A stretch of DNA of 5,814 nucleotides from JAFNGF01 sp964567045 (GTDB lineage: Bacteria; Planctomycetota; Phycisphaerae; Sedimentisphaerales; Anaerobacaceae). The notes under the pieces were generated by a model that was not told the DNA's origin, made no database searches, and was given only the letters and a program-made list of their open reading frames with translations. The translations under genes and the position numbers were made by a program. This document shows positions 5,555 to 5,814 of this stretch, one piece after another; position 1 is the stretch's first letter, and every line of letters starts with the position of its first letter. The stretch covers positions 1 to 5,814 of the forward strand of contig CAZMLE010000152.1 of NCBI GenBank assembly GCA_964567045.1, read 5' to 3'.

Positions 5555-5716
5555 TAAGCTCGTCCCGCGAAAAGAGGACGGAGGACAGAGAACTGAGGAC
5601 CGAACTCTGGCTTCTGTCCCTTCGACTTCGCTCAGGGCAGGCTTCCGTCTTCTGTCATCTGTCTTCCGTACTCCGTCATCTGTTCTTAGGCCGTTGCCTA
5701 ACGGTATCTCTTTCAT
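5543..5716 (-). CDS. 57-residue ORF built largely from repeat DNA (doubtful gene)
   Basis: An ATG at 5716 has GGAGG 9 nt upstream, and the frame stays open to TGA at 5543-5545. The first residues (MKEIPLGNGL) look like a normal protein start. After that the sequence is the translation of the 7-bp repeat array, giving a heptapeptide repeat (TDDGVRK, TDDRRRK), then PALSEVEG, a string typical of translated intergenic repeats. It ends over the -35 region of the tRNA-Sec promoter. It may be the 5' end of an older gene into which the repeat element inserted, or a chance ORF. Confidence 0.25.
   Translation of the reverse strand: MKEIPLGNGLRTDDGVRKTDDRRRKPALSEVEGTEARVRSSVLCPPSSFRGTSLLTG
5574..5683. 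repeat. inverted array of 7-bp tandem repeats around a CCCT/AGGG core
   Basis: The left arm has four 7-mers: GAGGACG, GAGGACA, GAGAACT and GAGGACC (5574-5601). The right arm has six 7-mers of the complementary type: CTTCCGT, CTTCTGT, CATCTGT, CTTCCGT, ACTCCGT and CATCTGT (5642-5683). Between them lies CCCTTCGACTTCGCTCAGGG, itself imperfectly palindromic and, as I recall, a very common dispersed intergenic unit. The whole can fold into a long imperfect hairpin. Confidence 0.75.
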
Positions 5717-5750
5717 TCTCTCTTACCTCCGGCTCCGCCGGCCTCTTTTT
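5691..5750 (+). terminator. two small hairpins followed by a T-run
   Basis: CCGTT-GCCT-AACGG (5691-5704) and CCGGC-TCC-GCCGG (5729-5741) lie in tandem, and CCTC plus TTTTT follows the second (to 5750). On the plus strand this resembles a weak intrinsic terminator, but no plus-strand gene precedes it in the window. On the minus strand the second hairpin lies just ahead of the GGAGG of the doubtful ORF at 5716. Confidence 0.3.
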
Positions 5751-5794
5751 ATTAGGTGGCAGTCACGAATGGCGTTCCGTTAAGCGACTCAAGT

Positions 5795-5813
5795 AAAAAG
5801 GCCTCCCGTGGCC
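5795..5813 (-). terminator. possible terminator of a minus-strand gene beyond the right edge
   Basis: On the minus strand GGCC-ACGGGA-GGCC (5813-5800) is followed by TTTTT (5799-5795). The visible stem is only 4 bp and may continue past the window edge, so this is tentative. Confidence 0.3.
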
Positions 5814-5814
5814 G

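Noticed and set aside
5574..5683. CRISPR array
   Set aside because: The repeats are only 7 bp, directly adjacent, and arranged in opposed arms with no spacers.

Overview
The window looks like an accessory-rich stretch of a planctomycete chromosome, probably class Phycisphaerae and near the Sedimentisphaerales. The main reason is the large exported protein, which ends in two copies of a dockerin-like motif (DGYVDVWDLM, then FADHWH or FADNWH) that I associate with these bacteria. The lineage is an inference from protein style, not from a marker gene. A gene for selenocysteine tRNA shows that the organism inserts selenocysteine.

Layout: a plus-strand gene enters from the left and stops at 172. 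A GC-rich nested hairpin (191-248) separates it from the converging minus-strand gene at 443-3631. That gene encodes a 1062-residue secreted mosaic protein: signal peptide, an unrecognised N-terminal region, a Cys-bearing Ig-like region, two 74-residue InlB-type repeats, three 77-residue PEGA-like repeats, a CARDB-like domain, a cohesin-like domain and a dockerin-like pair. Just past its stop codon, in the same frame, lies a short fragment resembling the end of another surface domain. Upstream of it is about 450 bases of intergenic DNA with hairpins and a dispersed 10-bp-period repeat.

The right part is a minus-strand redox and selenium cluster. In transcription order it holds the tRNA-Sec gene (5493-5399) with a clear sigma70-type promoter, a spacer with an inverted pair of the dispersed repeat, a small membrane-anchored protein (5225-4977), and a NapH/YccM-type membrane polyferredoxin (4949-4080). 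The small protein ends in Cys-Pro-Thr at a UGA. Its last codons would read CxxU followed by Leu-Lys and a second UGA if the first UGA is decoded as selenocysteine. A perfect 8-bp hairpin starts 14 nt after that UGA, with its loop 22 nt away, at a distance suited to a bacterial SECIS element. All other clear genes in the window stop with TAA. This is the most interesting hypothesis here: an overlooked CxxU selenoprotein encoded between selC and its probable redox partner.

The far right (5500-5814) holds no confident protein gene. It contains an inverted array of 7-bp repeats, a short ORF running through that array, and two small hairpins.
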